Part shown: piece after piece, positions 53,317 to 62,853 of the stretch
Numbering within the stretch: position 1 is the stretch's first letter
How the letters are laid out: each line of letters begins with the position of its first letter
NCBI RefSeq assembly: GCF_001984215.1
Contig: NZ_CP019420.1
Span: forward strand, 3,534,001-3,598,000
Length of the DNA stretch: 64,000 nucleotides
From: Mycobacterium sp. MS1601
GTDB taxonomy: Bacteria > Actinomycetota > Actinomycetes > Mycobacteriales > Mycobacteriaceae
Direction of reading: 5' to 3'
Made by a program: the position numbers and the translations under genes
Notes under the pieces: model-generated
Databases searched by the model: none
What the model saw: only the letters and a program-made list of their open reading frames with translations
What the model was told of the DNA's origin: nothing

Positions 53317-54965
53317 GCCGGCACCAAGGCCGGGTCGGCCTGGTAGACGATCTCGCCGCCGATGATCGTGTAGGCGACCGTGGCCGCGCCGATCTCGGCG
53401 ACCGGTGCGGCGAAGATATCCCGGTCGAGAATGACGATATCGCCCGCCTTGCCGATCTCGATGCTGCCCGAGCGGTCCTCGTCGTGGTTGAGGTAGGCGG
53501 TGCCGAGGGTGTGGGCGATCAAGGCGTCCGCCAGGGACAGGGCCTGTTCACCAAGGAAGGGCAAGGCGGATGCTCCGCTGGCGCCGAAGGGGGCGCGGTT
53601 GACGGTGGTGTGGATGATCTCCAGAGGGTTGGCGGTGCTAACCGGCCAGTCGCTGCCCGACGCCAGCTGTGCGCCGGCGCGGTGCAGCGAGCCGAAGGGG
53701 TACTGCCAGGCGGCCCGCCGGCGGCCCAGGAACGGGATGGTCAGGACGTCCATCTGGTCCTCGTGGCGGGCCCAGAGCGGCTGCATGTTGGCCACCACGT
53801 CGAGTTCGGCGAAGCGCGCGATGTCGTCGGGGTGTACCACCTGGATATGAGCCAGGGTGTGGCGAAGATCTTGGTTGCCGTTGGCCTTTCGGGCAGCCTC
53901 GATGGCATCGAGGGACTCGCGGACCGCCCGGTCGCCGAGTGCGTGGTAGTGCAACTGGAAACCCAGGGCGTCCAGTTGCACCGAGATGTCCTTGAGGCTG
54001 GTGGGGTCCACGAAGCTCTTGCCCATGTTCTCTCCTGGGCATCCGCAGGCATCCAGGTACGGCTCGAGCATGCCGGCGGTGAAGTTCTCGGCCACGCCGT
54101 CCTGCATGATCTTGACCGTGGTGGCGGCGAACCCGCCGGCCAGCGCACGCGTGCGCTTGTCCACCAACTCCGGGATCTGCTCGAGCCCGCGGTTGCGGTC
54201 CCACCACAGCGCCCCGACGACGTGCGCCTTCAGCTCGCCCGAGGCGGTGGCCCGCAGGTAGGAGTCGAGCGGATCCGGGACGTCGTTGGTGGCGCCGACG
54301 ATGGCGTCCTGCCAGGCGGTGACGCCCCAGGAGAACAGTCTCTGCTGGGCGATCCGCAGAGCCTCGTCCAGATCATCCTGGGTGGGCTGCGGAATGTGCT
54401 GGGCGACAAGGCCCATTGCCCCCTCCTGCAGCGTGCCCATGGCGTGACCGTCGGCGTCTCGCTCGATTCGACCGTCGAACGGGTCCGGTGTCGAATCGTC
54501 GATTCCGGCGATCTCGAGTGCCTTGGTGTTCGCCCAACCTCCGTGGCCGTCGCGGTTGGGGAAGTACGCTGGTCGATCGGGAACCACGGCGTCCAAGGCT
54601 GCTGCCGTCGGGAGTCCGCCAGGGAAGGAGTCCATCGACCAGCCGCCCCCGGTGACCCATTCCAGGTCGGGATTGTCCGCCGCGTACTCCGCGATGCGGG
54701 TGAGATATCCGTCGGCGGTGGTGTAGGGCGTCAGGTCGCAGGCGATCATGTCGAGGCCGGCGTGGTACGGATGGATGTGGCAGTCCTGGAATCCGGGCGA
54801 CACCAGGCCGCCGGCAGCGTCGATCTCGACGGCGTCGGTGGCGGTGAGCGCCTCGGGGCCGATCGCGGCGATGATGCCGTCGGTGATGAGCACGGGTTCC
54901 TCGACGATGCCGGCGGGTGTGAAGAGGTGGCCTCCGGTGATCAGCAGGTGGTGAGGTGTGGCCAT
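53313..54965 (-). CDS. Amidohydrolase (YtcJ-type, amidohydro_3 family)
   Basis: 550 residues from ATG 54965, with AAGGAC upstream. The metal site HxH is in VSPGFQDCHIHPYHAGLDMI. Later metal or catalytic histidines lie in FQLHYHALGDRAV and LAHIQVVHPDDI, with the aspartate in LASGSDWPVSTANP. Such enzymes hydrolyse amide or related C-N bonds. Being in an operon with an importer and an XRE-cupin regulator, it probably acts on the imported compound. It has no export signal, so it is cytosolic. Confidence 0.92.
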   Translation of the reverse strand: MATPHHLLITGGHLFTPAGIVEEPVLITDGIIAAIGPEALTATDAVEIDAAGGLVSPGFQDCHIHPYHAGLDMIACDLTPYTTADGYLTRIAEYAADNPDLEWVTGGGWSMDSFPGGLPTAAALDAVVPDRPAYFPNRDGHGGWANTKALEIAGIDDSTPDPFDGRIERDADGHAMGTLQEGAMGLVAQHIPQPTQDDLDEALRIAQQRLFSWGVTAWQDAIVGATNDVPDPLDSYLRATASGELKAHVVGALWWDRNRGLEQIPELVDKRTRALAGGFAATTVKIMQDGVAENFTAGMLEPYLDACGCPGENMGKSFVDPTSLKDISVQLDALGFQLHYHALGDRAVRESLDAIEAARKANGNQDLRHTLAHIQVVHPDDIARFAELDVVANMQPLWARHEDQMDVLTIPFLGRRRAAWQYPFGSLHRAGAQLASGSDWPVSTANPLEIIHTTVNRAPFGASGASALPFLGEQALSLADALIAHTLGTAYLNHDEDRSGSIEIGKAGDIVILDRDIFAAPVAEIGAATVAYTIIGGEIVYQADPALVPA

Positions 54966-54967
54966 GG

Positions 54968-55612
54968 TCAGTCCTTCATCTGGTGTGCGGGTGCGGTACT
55001 GAGTGGGTTCGGATCGAGGGGCGGGGTGAAATGCGAGGTGATCCACATCGCCTGTGCTGCAACGGTTCCGACATTCACGGCTCGGTGCGGAACGGAGGAC
55101 AGGTACTCGACGCTGTCGCGGGGTCCCAACGTCATGGTGTCGGGCCCGATCGAGAACTCGATGTGGCCGGTGAGCACGTAGAAGAGCTCGTGGGCGTTGT
55201 CGTGGGCGTAGGGCTCGGGACCGGTTGACCCGCCTACCTCGAACGTGCCTTCGTACACCTCCAGCTGATGGATGGGGGGCCGGGACAACAGGAGCTTCTG
55301 CAATCCACCGTCACTGGAGAACACCGGACGTTCGTGAGCACGCAAAACTGGCCGTGCAGAGGGTGTTTCGTCAGCCAGCAGCTCAGCCACCGACACCCCC
55401 ACTGCAGCGGAGATGCGCTTGAGTGCACCGACGGAGACACCGCACTTGCCGTTCTCCAGCTGGCTGATGAAGCCCGCGCTGACACCGCCGCGAGCGGCGG
55501 CGTCGCGCGTGGACATTCTGGCGCGTTCCCGGGCTGCCCGGAGTCGTTCGCCGAGGACGGCGCGTGCAGCGTTGTCCACGTCGGTGACAGCAATAGCGGA
55601 TTCAGAAGACAT
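54968..55612 (-). CDS. XRE-family regulator with cupin domain
   Basis: About 214 residues from ATG 55612. The N-terminal helix-turn-helix (STRDAAARGGVSAGFISQLE then NGKCGVSVGALKRI) is followed by a C-terminal cupin_2 barrel with AHDNAHELFYVLTGHIEFSI and VPHRAVNVGTV. This is the PuuR-like architecture, where the cupin binds the pathway metabolite. It is the first gene of the operon and 2 bp before the amidohydrolase, so it probably regulates import and breakdown of the same compound. Confidence 0.92.
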   Translation of the reverse strand: MSSESAIAVTDVDNAARAVLGERLRAARERARMSTRDAAARGGVSAGFISQLENGKCGVSVGALKRISAAVGVSVAELLADETPSARPVLRAHERPVFSSDGGLQKLLLSRPPIHQLEVYEGTFEVGGSTGPEPYAHDNAHELFYVLTGHIEFSIGPDTMTLGPRDSVEYLSSVPHRAVNVGTVAAQAMWITSHFTPPLDPNPLSTAPAHQMKD

Positions 55613-55859
55613 GTTCTCTGTTCGCTCACGGGTGCTTAACAAATTGCTTAGTGGCGAAACGTAGACCCGCTGAACCATGTGTGCAAGACGTGGCGCACAG
55701 AAGGGGCAACTCTTAACACGGGCGTGATACCGCGCAGGTTGATATCGCCGAGGAAGCCGCCGCCTACACCCACCTGCCGGACTGGGTTATCCAAAGGTGG
55801 ATTGCACACGGTGGCGGCGGGGTACACAGCTGCGCAGGCACTGGGTAGGAGGGGCAGCG

Positions 55860-56027
55860 GTGAAATCAACTGTCGAACGTGGTACAGCTCGCTGTCCTCG
55901 CTGCGGTCATTCGGCTGAATATGCCTTCGCGACAGGTGGATCCGGTTCCCTGTGGTACGAGGTGCTGTGCAGCGATTGTGGCCATACACACAGCGAGCTC
56001 ACGGGCACTCTCGACGCTGTTGCGTGA
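55860..56027 (+). CDS. Small zinc-ribbon protein
   Basis: 55 residues from GTG 55860, with AGGAGG 8 bases upstream. Two CxxC knuckles (ARCPRCGHSAEY and EVLCSDCGHTHS) about 22 residues apart form a zinc ribbon. Such tiny proteins often act with nucleic acids or as accessory subunits, but no specific role can be given. The longer reading from 55797 adds Arg-rich sequence and lacks a ribosome site. Confidence 0.7.
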   Translation: MKSTVERGTARCPRCGHSAEYAFATGGSGSLWYEVLCSDCGHTHSELTGTLDAVA

Positions 56028-56090
56028 ATTCGCCGGGCGACGTTCGCCAAGTGTGTTGGAGTCCCGGAACGCGGTGCGCCGTGGGATGAC

Positions 56091-56591
56091 TCAGCGCACC
56101 CTCTCGAAGACGATGGTGATCTTCGTCCCGTCCGGGCGGGTGAAATTCTCCGTCATCCGGTCGCCGTCGACAATGATGCGCAAATCATCGGTGGTTCTGA
56201 CGTCGCCCACCCAGTTCGGGAAGGTGGAACCCTCGACGTAGTTACCGCTGAACTGACCGTCGGCGTCCACGGTGTAGGTGCCGAACAAGCCGATGCTCCC
56301 GGCCATGGCTGCCCGGTTCTCCGCATCGGTGCCCTCACCGCGGGCCCCGGATGCGAAACGTGGGACGGATGAGTCCGTCAGCACCTCGACGAACCGCATG
56401 TCCGCAGTGAAGCTGAGCATGCCGTTGGGCCGGTCGCCGTATGCCGGGGCAGTCACCCCATCGCGTTCGGTCTCCGCCGAGACCATCCGCCAGGTTCCCA
56501 GCACCTGGTTGGGTCCGGCCGCAGCCTCTGCAGAGAAGCCGATCGCGGTCAGGGTGATCATGACGGCGGCGATGAGGGCACGCAGGAGCAT
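56091..56591 (-). CDS. Secreted lipocalin-like protein
   Basis: 166 residues with a signal peptide (cleavage after AEAAAG). The lipocalin-5-like pattern includes VLGTWRMVSAETERDGVTAP, NGMLSFTADMRFVEVLTDSS, GTYTVDADGQFSGNYVEGST and a final strand KITIVFERVR. These proteins form a small barrel that binds hydrophobic molecules. Length and pattern are typical. Function unknown. Confidence 0.82.
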   Translation of the reverse strand: MLLRALIAAVMITLTAIGFSAEAAAGPNQVLGTWRMVSAETERDGVTAPAYGDRPNGMLSFTADMRFVEVLTDSSVPRFASGARGEGTDAENRAAMAGSIGLFGTYTVDADGQFSGNYVEGSTFPNWVGDVRTTDDLRIIVDGDRMTENFTRPDGTKITIVFERVR

Positions 56592-56681
56592 GACCTCGAG
56601 TGTGCCGCTGCTTCACCGGCTTGTGCCTGGGACAAACAGTCCCTTGCTAATTCCGGCCTCGGGCGCAACCCGTCGCCTGGA

Positions 56682-57005
56682 TCAGGAGTTGGCGGCAATC
56701 TCGATGTCGGAGAACAGAACTCGTACACCGCCGGTGGACAACCGGGCCATGGCCTCGAAGAACGCTCCCGCCTCAGGGGTCGTCACGGCGGCGCTCGCGG
56801 CGTCGTAGTCGGCGTAGTACAGGTCGATCATGCGGTAGGCGGGGGTGGGACTGCCATCTTCTTTGGGCCAGACCCGCGAGGTCTCGATGCGTAGATAACC
56901 CGGAATGGCGCGAGCGGCGTCGAGTTGCTCTGCCTGATAGGCGGCGTCGAAGGCCGCGGGATCGGTGGGGTTGTCGTAGATGACGGTGATCTTCGTTTCG
57001 GCCAC
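56682..57005 (-). CDS. EthD-family protein
   Basis: 107 residues with the ferredoxin-like EthD pattern: ITVIYDNPTDPAAFDAAYQA, LDAARAIPGYLRIETSRVWP, YRMIDLYYADYDAA and a final FFEAMARLSTGG. EthD-like proteins often act as small enzymes or stabilisers in degradation pathways, but many have no known role. GGAGGATCC precedes the ATG. It is divergent from the porin-like gene at 57204. Confidence 0.88.
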   Translation of the reverse strand: MAETKITVIYDNPTDPAAFDAAYQAEQLDAARAIPGYLRIETSRVWPKEDGSPTPAYRMIDLYYADYDAASAAVTTPEAGAFFEAMARLSTGGVRVLFSDIEIAANS

Positions 57006-57203
57006 GCTCGGATCCTCCCAGGTCCTGTACGACTTTGCGTGTCGAACAGCGTGTCACGCGGCGGCGACCATTGCCTCCGAAACGGGCAGCTGATCCGGGG
57101 ACACCGACACCCGAAGACCCTTGAATCCAATTTCTTCGTGAAAACGCGTGTGGATGGATACGGTTCTGGGAACAAGGCGCGCGGGTCGGACAAGGGAGTT
57201 GGG

Positions 57204-58622
57204 ATGCGGGCAGGCGTTGGTTCGGTGGCGGTAACGGGCGTGGCGATTGTCAGCGTGGGGGTCATCGCCGCTACGCCGATCGAGCCGCCACTGCCCGACA
57301 AGGTCGAGCCCGCGGTCCAGCTGGCGGCCGACTCCGACTGGTCGGTGATCTTCAACAACGCAGGTCAGAACGCCGGGAGCTTGGTCAACTCGGCCTTCAA
57401 CCCGGCGTTCCCGATTCTTCAACAGAGCATCGCGAACCAGATCCGCTACCTCGGCGAACTGCCTGACATCGCCGGTATCGCCGAACAGATCGCCATCAAT
57501 GTTGCCCGCGGCTTCACCGCCCCTGGCTCACCGTCCACCGACACCCTCGATGGCCAGCACACCTTCCTGTACAACGCGCTGCCTTTCATCACCTCGATCC
57601 CCGGGGTCGATCTGTTCTTCCAGATCTCGCCGACCGGGCAGATGCTGCTCGACTTCTCCGCCTCACCGCTCAGTGGTGTGCTGCTGGGGCTGGCGGGACC
57701 GATCGCCGGTCCCCTCGCGGTGATGGGTATGAACTTCCAGTCGATCATCGAGGACCTCACGGCCGCGAACCCGGATGCGGCGCGGGCGCTGAGCACCTTC
57801 GTCAACACCCCGGCACAGATGGTCGACGCGTTCCTCAACGGCGATGTGCACGTCGACATCACAGCACTGGCTGAGGCGTTCGGGCCCGCCATCGGTGTGT
57901 CGTTCCCGGAAGGCACCAAGGTGGGTATCACCTTCGGCGGCCTCTTCAGTCCGGGCGGCTCGATCTTCAACGCCCTCGACATGGATTACGAACGGGACAT
58001 CCTCGGGCTGCCCCTCATCCGGTTCAATCTCGCCACCGGTAACGGGCCCGGGTTCATCGGATCGCTGATCGAGATGAACAAGATCATCGCCAAGGCCATC
58101 GGTTGGGATGGCAGCGGCAACCCGTTGGATACCTCCGACCAGCAGCGCAACCGCAGCACTCTGGCCGCAGTCGACGAGATTCCGGACTCCGGTGCACAGC
58201 TGGTGAGTCTCGACGCTCCTGCCGCCACGGCTGAGGCCGAGGTCACCCCGGTGGTCGAGGCCGACGTCGTTCTCGACGAGGACGCCGGCGAAGCGGACGA
58301 CGTGAAACCCGCCAAGAATCAGTGGAATCCGGGCCAGGACCTGGTGGACGGCCTGCGCTCCGCGGTGGACGACTTCGGCAAGATCATGACCAACGGGTTC
58401 GCCAAGTCGGCGAAGAAGGTCTCTGCCGACAAGGACGAGACCGACTCGGACGCCGGGGACTCCAAGACCGACGACGCGGCGGACGAGAAGGAGTCGGCCA
58501 AGAAGGACGCGGCCGAGAAGAAGGTCGACAGGAAAGACGCCGCCGAGAAGAAATCTGACACCTCGGGCAAGGCAGACAAATCCGACTCCTCCTCCAGCGA
58601 CAAAAGCGACGCCGCCGCCTGA
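57204..58622 (+). CDS. GjpA-like putative outer-membrane porin
   Basis: About 472 residues from ATG 57204 (MRAGVGSVAVTGVAIVSVGV), a hydrophobic signal-like start. The mature N-terminus (AVQLAADSDWSVIFNNAGQN) and hydrophobic repeats (FQISPTGQMLLDF; LSGVLLGLAGPIAGPLAVMG) resemble mycobacterial proteins annotated as porin GjpA-like. A long C-terminal Lys/Asp/Ser tail of about 90 residues (AAEKKSDTSGKADKSDSSSS) is probably disordered. A porin role is by family likeness only. It is followed by a weak hairpin near 58640-58657. Confidence 0.75.
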   Translation: MRAGVGSVAVTGVAIVSVGVIAATPIEPPLPDKVEPAVQLAADSDWSVIFNNAGQNAGSLVNSAFNPAFPILQQSIANQIRYLGELPDIAGIAEQIAINVARGFTAPGSPSTDTLDGQHTFLYNALPFITSIPGVDLFFQISPTGQMLLDFSASPLSGVLLGLAGPIAGPLAVMGMNFQSIIEDLTAANPDAARALSTFVNTPAQMVDAFLNGDVHVDITALAEAFGPAIGVSFPEGTKVGITFGGLFSPGGSIFNALDMDYERDILGLPLIRFNLATGNGPGFIGSLIEMNKIIAKAIGWDGSGNPLDTSDQQRNRSTLAAVDEIPDSGAQLVSLDAPAATAEAEVTPVVEADVVLDEDAGEADDVKPAKNQWNPGQDLVDGLRSAVDDFGKIMTNGFAKSAKKVSADKDETDSDAGDSKTDDAADEKESAKKDAAEKKVDRKDAAEKKSDTSGKADKSDSSSSDKSDAAA

Positions 58623-58695
58623 GCCGCACGAATAGGGCTTGACGCCTCGGCGCGTCAGGCCGGCATCATGCCGCTGGCTGCGAGAAGATACCAAT

Positions 58696-59466
58696 GTGGC
58701 TGATGTGACAAATGTGACTACGGTGAAGTCGGACCCCGACAAGATCGAGGAGCAGACGGAGCCTGAGGCGACCTCCGAGGTGACGGCCGAGGCTGCTCCC
58801 GCGCAAGAACCGCAGCCTGCGTCGGCCAGCCCGGCGCCGCAGCAGCGGGTCTGGAAGATGCCCACACCTCCGGCCCACCGCGTCGACCAGTTCGGCCGCG
58901 CCGCCGTCAAGGTGTTGACCGCGCTCGGAACGGCCATTGCCGCCGTCGCCCGCTTTGTCGGGCATGGCATTGCGCGGCTGTGGCATGCGGTCGAGGCAAT
59001 TCCAGCGTCGCTGCAGCTGTTCTGCGCCGCGGTGCTGGCCCTGCTGTTCGGCCTCGCCGGCGCCATCGCCCTGGACAACGCGCTGGGTTTGATGTGCACC
59101 GTGGTGGTGATTCCGGTAAGTGCACTGGCGCTCGGCGCGCTGGGGCAGCGTTGGTACGGCGGGAACCGGATCGAATCGGCGGGCCGTCCCGCCGAACCCG
59201 CGCACTCGGATCTGCAGCGGTCGGTCGAGTACGTCGACAAGAAACTCGCGGTGGCTCTCAACTCGTTCGGCACCGAACGTCACCAGCAGGCGGTCATCGC
59301 CCTGTTCCAGGCCAAAACCGCCGTGGAACTCACGCTGGGGACCGAACAGGACGGTGCCGGAGCCATCGACATCCCGGTGCCCGCCGATGATCTGCGACCG
59401 CGTATCCGGGTCGGTTCGGCGTCGAAATCGCTGTTGCGGGAGAGTAATTCGATGGCGGCCTCGTGA
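58696..59466 (+). CDS. Membrane-anchored hypothetical protein
   Basis: About 256 residues from GTG 58696. An acidic/Pro-rich N-terminus (SDPDKIEEQTEPEATSEVTA) is followed by two hydrophobic helices (LQLFCAAVLALLFGLAGAIA and LMCTVVVIPVSALALGALG) and a cytosolic-type helical C-terminus (SVEYVDKKLAVALNSFGTER). No family recognised. It overlaps the next gene by 4 bp, so the two are probably partners. Confidence 0.75.
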   Translation: MADVTNVTTVKSDPDKIEEQTEPEATSEVTAEAAPAQEPQPASASPAPQQRVWKMPTPPAHRVDQFGRAAVKVLTALGTAIAAVARFVGHGIARLWHAVEAIPASLQLFCAAVLALLFGLAGAIALDNALGLMCTVVVIPVSALALGALGQRWYGGNRIESAGRPAEPAHSDLQRSVEYVDKKLAVALNSFGTERHQQAVIALFQAKTAVELTLGTEQDGAGAIDIPVPADDLRPRIRVGSASKSLLRESNSMAAS

Positions 59467-59828
59467 GTGGGCCGACGCTGACGGGCCACGTCGCTCTCAT
59501 CGAGGACGACTACACCCTGGTGATCAACCGTGGGGCCGAAGCGGGGGTGAGGCCCGGAATGGTGTTCGCGGTGTGCGCCGACTCCGGCCAGGTGATCACC
59601 GATCCCGAATCCGGCGCCGAGTTGGGCTTCCTGCGCCGCGAGGAACTGCAGGTCCGAGTGTTCGACGTCCAACCGTTGTTCGCCAGGGCACACACGTTCG
59701 TCCGGACCGACGACTTCCACGGCCTGCTGCATTTCCCGTTCACCGAGCATGTCGTGACCGTGAACGTCGGTGACAGCGTGACCCTGGTTCGCGGTGGACC
59801 CGCAGCGCTTCAGACCGGCAGCGGTTAG
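59463..59828 (+). CDS. Small hypothetical protein, coupled to 58696 gene
   Basis: 121 residues from GTG 59463, beta-rich. GHVALIEDDYTLVINRGAEA and GVRPGMVFAVCADSGQVITD look like the small barrel found in stress or flagellar FlgT-like C-terminal modules (GAEAGVRPGM). No firm family assignment. The start overlaps the previous stop and the end overlaps the convergent porin-like gene by 4 bp. Confidence 0.75.
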   Translation: MSGPTLTGHVALIEDDYTLVINRGAEAGVRPGMVFAVCADSGQVITDPESGAELGFLRREELQVRVFDVQPLFARAHTFVRTDDFHGLLHFPFTEHVVTVNVGDSVTLVRGGPAALQTGSG

Positions 59829-60933
59829 GCGGCAGCCTCGCTGTCCGACGCCGGCTCAGCTGCCGGAGACTCGGCTTTCTCCTCGTTGGCGGCGCTGTCG
59901 CTCGGCTGCTCGGCAGTCTGCGAGTCGGTCTCCGTCGCCGGCTCTTCGGCGGTGTCCAAGTCCTCGGTGACGGGTTCTTCCGCGTCCTCGGCAGGTGCGT
60001 CCTGCTCCAATTCCTCTGCTTCGGTGTCGGATTCAGTGGATTCAACAGCCTGGCGCCCGGACTCTGGATCGGGCTCGGTAAGGGACACGGCCGCAGGGTC
60101 CTCGGTCGCCACCTCGGTATCGGCCGCCACCTCGGTATCAACGGTGACCGTCACGGCCGACTCGGCCATCGTCGACTCCACCGCGGGACTGTCGACGTCG
60201 GCGAAGGTGGGCGGCACGGGCGGATCAGTGGCCAGCGCGGTGCTGATACCCAGCTGGGCTGACTCGATGCCGTCGATGATCGACCTGGCTCCGTCGCCCA
60301 GCGAGACCACGAAGTTCCGCGTCCCGTCCACGGCCGCATCGACGATGTTGGTGAGATTCAAGGTCAATACCGCGGCCACGAAGTCCTGGGTGCCCTGGAT
60401 CAGTGCGGTGGTGACTCCTCCGCCCGCGGTGAGAAAGCCGTTGACCACGTCGATGAACGCTTGCGGCAGCGCCTCGGTCAATGCCACATCCACCAGCAGG
60501 GCCTTCTGATAACGCCAGATCCAGGAGTCCAACAGCGGCTGGCCGACGGCCACGACGGAATCGCGGACCGCCTCGGTGAACGTGTCGAATGCCCCACGAA
60601 GTCGAGGGCGACCAGTTGCTCGATGATCTCCACGGTGACTCCGGGAATGGCGATCAGCGACTCAGCCAGGCCGATGCCCGCTTGGGCGAAGCCACCCAGG
60701 TACACCACCCAGTTCTCGGCCCAGTTGACCACCATCTGTCGCACGATGGGCAGTGACAGGATGTACGGCCAGTCGACCGCCGCCAACTCGACAGGGGGTG
60801 CCGAAACCGCTATCGGCGTCGTCACGCGCAACTCCGGTACCGGGTTGGAGGGCGTGATGGGTGCGAACGCCACTGCGCCCGCGCCGACAAACGCCACGCC
60901 TGTGGCGAGCCACGACCGTGCTGCGACATCCAT
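59825..60933 (-). pseudogene. GjpA-like putative porin gene with a single-base frameshift
   Basis: ATG 60933 starts a signal-like N-terminus (MDVAARSWLATGVAFVGAGA), and the frame continues to VEIIEQLVALDFVG near 60597. There it shifts: the downstream frame reads GAFDTFTEAVRDSVVAVGQP, then IDVVNGFLTAGGGVTTALIQ and an acidic Glu/Ala tail. One extra G in the four-G run (CCCC at 60592-60595 on the + strand) restores one protein of about 369 residues. This is either a real indel or a homopolymer base-call error. Confidence 0.8.
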
Positions 60934-61094
60934 GATCAATCCCCTGGGCTGGAAGTGATGTTGCCTGACCACCGGGAACTGTAGTGGCAGGCTCGGCTGG
61001 CCGAGAGGTAACCGCACTGACAGACTGAACACCCGACCTCCGAAGGAGATGACCCCGCCGTGCGCAGCAGAAGCGAGCCACCCCGTCCCGGTAC

Positions 61095-62384
61095 ATGACT
61101 CATCCCGACGTCGGAAAATCAGCACTGCTCTATCTGACAGCGGTGTTCTCGGGCGCACTCATCGGGTTCCTCGGCGGCGCCTTCCGCTGGTGCCTGCAGA
61201 CTGCGGACCGACTGCGCGGTGAACTGGTCGAATGGTCGCAGGCCGCGCCGGGCCCCGGGTGGCTGGTCCCCATCGCGGTCGCGGCCATCGGTGCCGCATT
61301 GGCCGCGCTGATCGTCCGATGGGTGCCGCTGGCCTCCGGTAGCGGCATCCCGCACGTCGAGGCCGTCTACCGCGGCGACGCGAGCGCCCCCAACTTCCTG
61401 GTGCTGCCGGCCAGGTTCATCGGCGGTGTGCTGTCGATCGGCTCGGGGCTGGTGTTGGGCCGCGAGGGCCCCACCGTGCACATGGGTGCGGTGATCGGCG
61501 CCGAGTCAGCACGGCGGGTCCGCCTGTCCGACAAGGATGTTCGGCTGATGCAGACGGCAGTCGGTGGGGCAGGACTGGCCGTCGCATTCAATGCCCCGAT
61601 TGCTGGGACGTTGTTCGCTCTGGAAGAGGTCACCAAGTCCTTCCGGTTGGAACCAGTGCTGGCAACGTTGTTCGCCGCAGCCTCGGCGGTGACCTGCACC
61701 CGCTGGATGCTGGGCAACAATCCTGATTTCGCCGTGGGCGCGGTGCCCACCCCGGATCTCGCGTGGCTGCCACTGTTCGTGGTGTTCGGGTTACTCACCG
61801 GGCTGCTGGGTGCGGCCTACAACCGAAATGTGTTGTGGTTTGTCGATCACATCGGTGGTGTGCGGCGTATTCCAGTGGTGGCCAAGGCGGCGGCCATCGG
61901 TGCCGTGATCGGGCTGACCATGTTCATCTCCCCGCTGGCGGTCGGCGGCGGGGACCAGCTGACCCAGACGATCCTCAGCGGCCAGCAGCTGGCCGTTCCG
62001 GTGATCATCGGCTACCTGTTGGTGCGTTTTGTCGCGGGGCCGCTGTCGTATGCCGCTGCTGTTCCCGGCGGCTTGTTCGCACCCTTGCTGGCCTTGGGTG
62101 CGCTGTGGGGGCTGCTGTTCGTCAGTGGGTTCAACGCAGTGTGGGGCACCGACGTCGGAGCACTGGCCCTCCCGATGGCGTTGGTGGGGATGGCCGCCTT
62201 CTTCGGCGCGACTGTGCGGGCTCCACTGACCGGAATCGTGATCGTCATCGAGATGACAGCCACCACGTCGGTGGCCGTGCCGATGCTGGCGGCCACCGCC
62301 GCTGCGGTGCTGGTGTCGTACCTGACTGCGACCCCGCCCATCTACGACAGCCTCGGCGAGCGGATGGCTCCGGAGCCGCGATAG
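61095..62384 (+). CDS. clcA: ClC-family chloride channel / H+-Cl- antiporter
   Basis: 429 residues, 10 or more helices, with the ClC signatures: GSGIPHVEA, GREGPTVHMG with the gating Glu, GxFAP-type PGGLFAPLL, the internal Glu in FALEEVTKSF, and the ion-coordinating Tyr in PPIYDSL. The intact proton glutamate suggests an antiporter. A role in acid or ion stress is likely by family. ATG 61095 start. Confidence 0.93.
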   Translation: MTHPDVGKSALLYLTAVFSGALIGFLGGAFRWCLQTADRLRGELVEWSQAAPGPGWLVPIAVAAIGAALAALIVRWVPLASGSGIPHVEAVYRGDASAPNFLVLPARFIGGVLSIGSGLVLGREGPTVHMGAVIGAESARRVRLSDKDVRLMQTAVGGAGLAVAFNAPIAGTLFALEEVTKSFRLEPVLATLFAAASAVTCTRWMLGNNPDFAVGAVPTPDLAWLPLFVVFGLLTGLLGAAYNRNVLWFVDHIGGVRRIPVVAKAAAIGAVIGLTMFISPLAVGGGDQLTQTILSGQQLAVPVIIGYLLVRFVAGPLSYAAAVPGGLFAPLLALGALWGLLFVSGFNAVWGTDVGALALPMALVGMAAFFGATVRAPLTGIVIVIEMTATTSVAVPMLAATAAAVLVSYLTATPPIYDSLGERMAPEPR

Positions 62385-62391
62385 CCGCCTG

Positions 62392-62616
62392 TCACAGGCG
62401 GTACATCTCCCGTGCCATCGCCGCCGCTTCGAAACAGTCCGGGCGGCGACGGGGTTGGACGCGCCTGCGCGAGCGCCACTCGGTCCACAACACGGCGACC
62501 CAGCGCAAAACGCGTGCTTGCGGAGCCGATGGGGCGATCAGGACCGTGCCGGTGGGAGCGGTGACGGTGCCCAGTGCGCGGTAGCCGCGGGGCATCGTGG
62601 CGGTGTTCTCGTTCAT
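62392..62616 (-). CDS. Short hypothetical protein
   Basis: 74 residues from ATG 62616. The composition is balanced and mycobacterial in style (YRALGTVTAPTGTVLIAPSA then a Trp/Arg-rich middle and CFEAAAMAREMYRL end). No domain recognised and no strong ribosome site; it converges with clcA 7 bp away. It could be a small membrane-associated protein or a fortuitous frame. Confidence 0.5.
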   Translation of the reverse strand: MNENTATMPRGYRALGTVTAPTGTVLIAPSAPQARVLRWVAVLWTEWRSRRRVQPRRRPDCFEAAAMAREMYRL

Positions 62617-62853
62617 GCGATTCAGCGTCGTCGGCGACGTGACGGCGGGCTTGGAGCCTTCGTGGAGATTGCAGAGAGACTCGGTGGAGGTGGGGCCGTC
62701 ACAAAGTTGTCACTGTCGCTGAAAACTGTTCTACCTGGACATTCGGCACGTTGGATGGCAGTGCCCCCGTTGAACCACGGCAGAGTGGGTATGCGCCATC
62801 GACGTTCAAGCCAGGCGACGTCTTCCGCAGAGAGGAAAGGAGCCGATCCCTCG

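Noticed and set aside
53484..55181. 565-residue + strand frame opposite the amidohydrolase
   Set aside because: Antisense shadow of a clear amidohydrolase gene with intact metal motifs.
58640..58657. Hairpin TGACGC-CTCGGC-GCGTCA as a terminator
   Set aside because: Only a 6-bp stem with no T-run; too weak to list as a separate feature.
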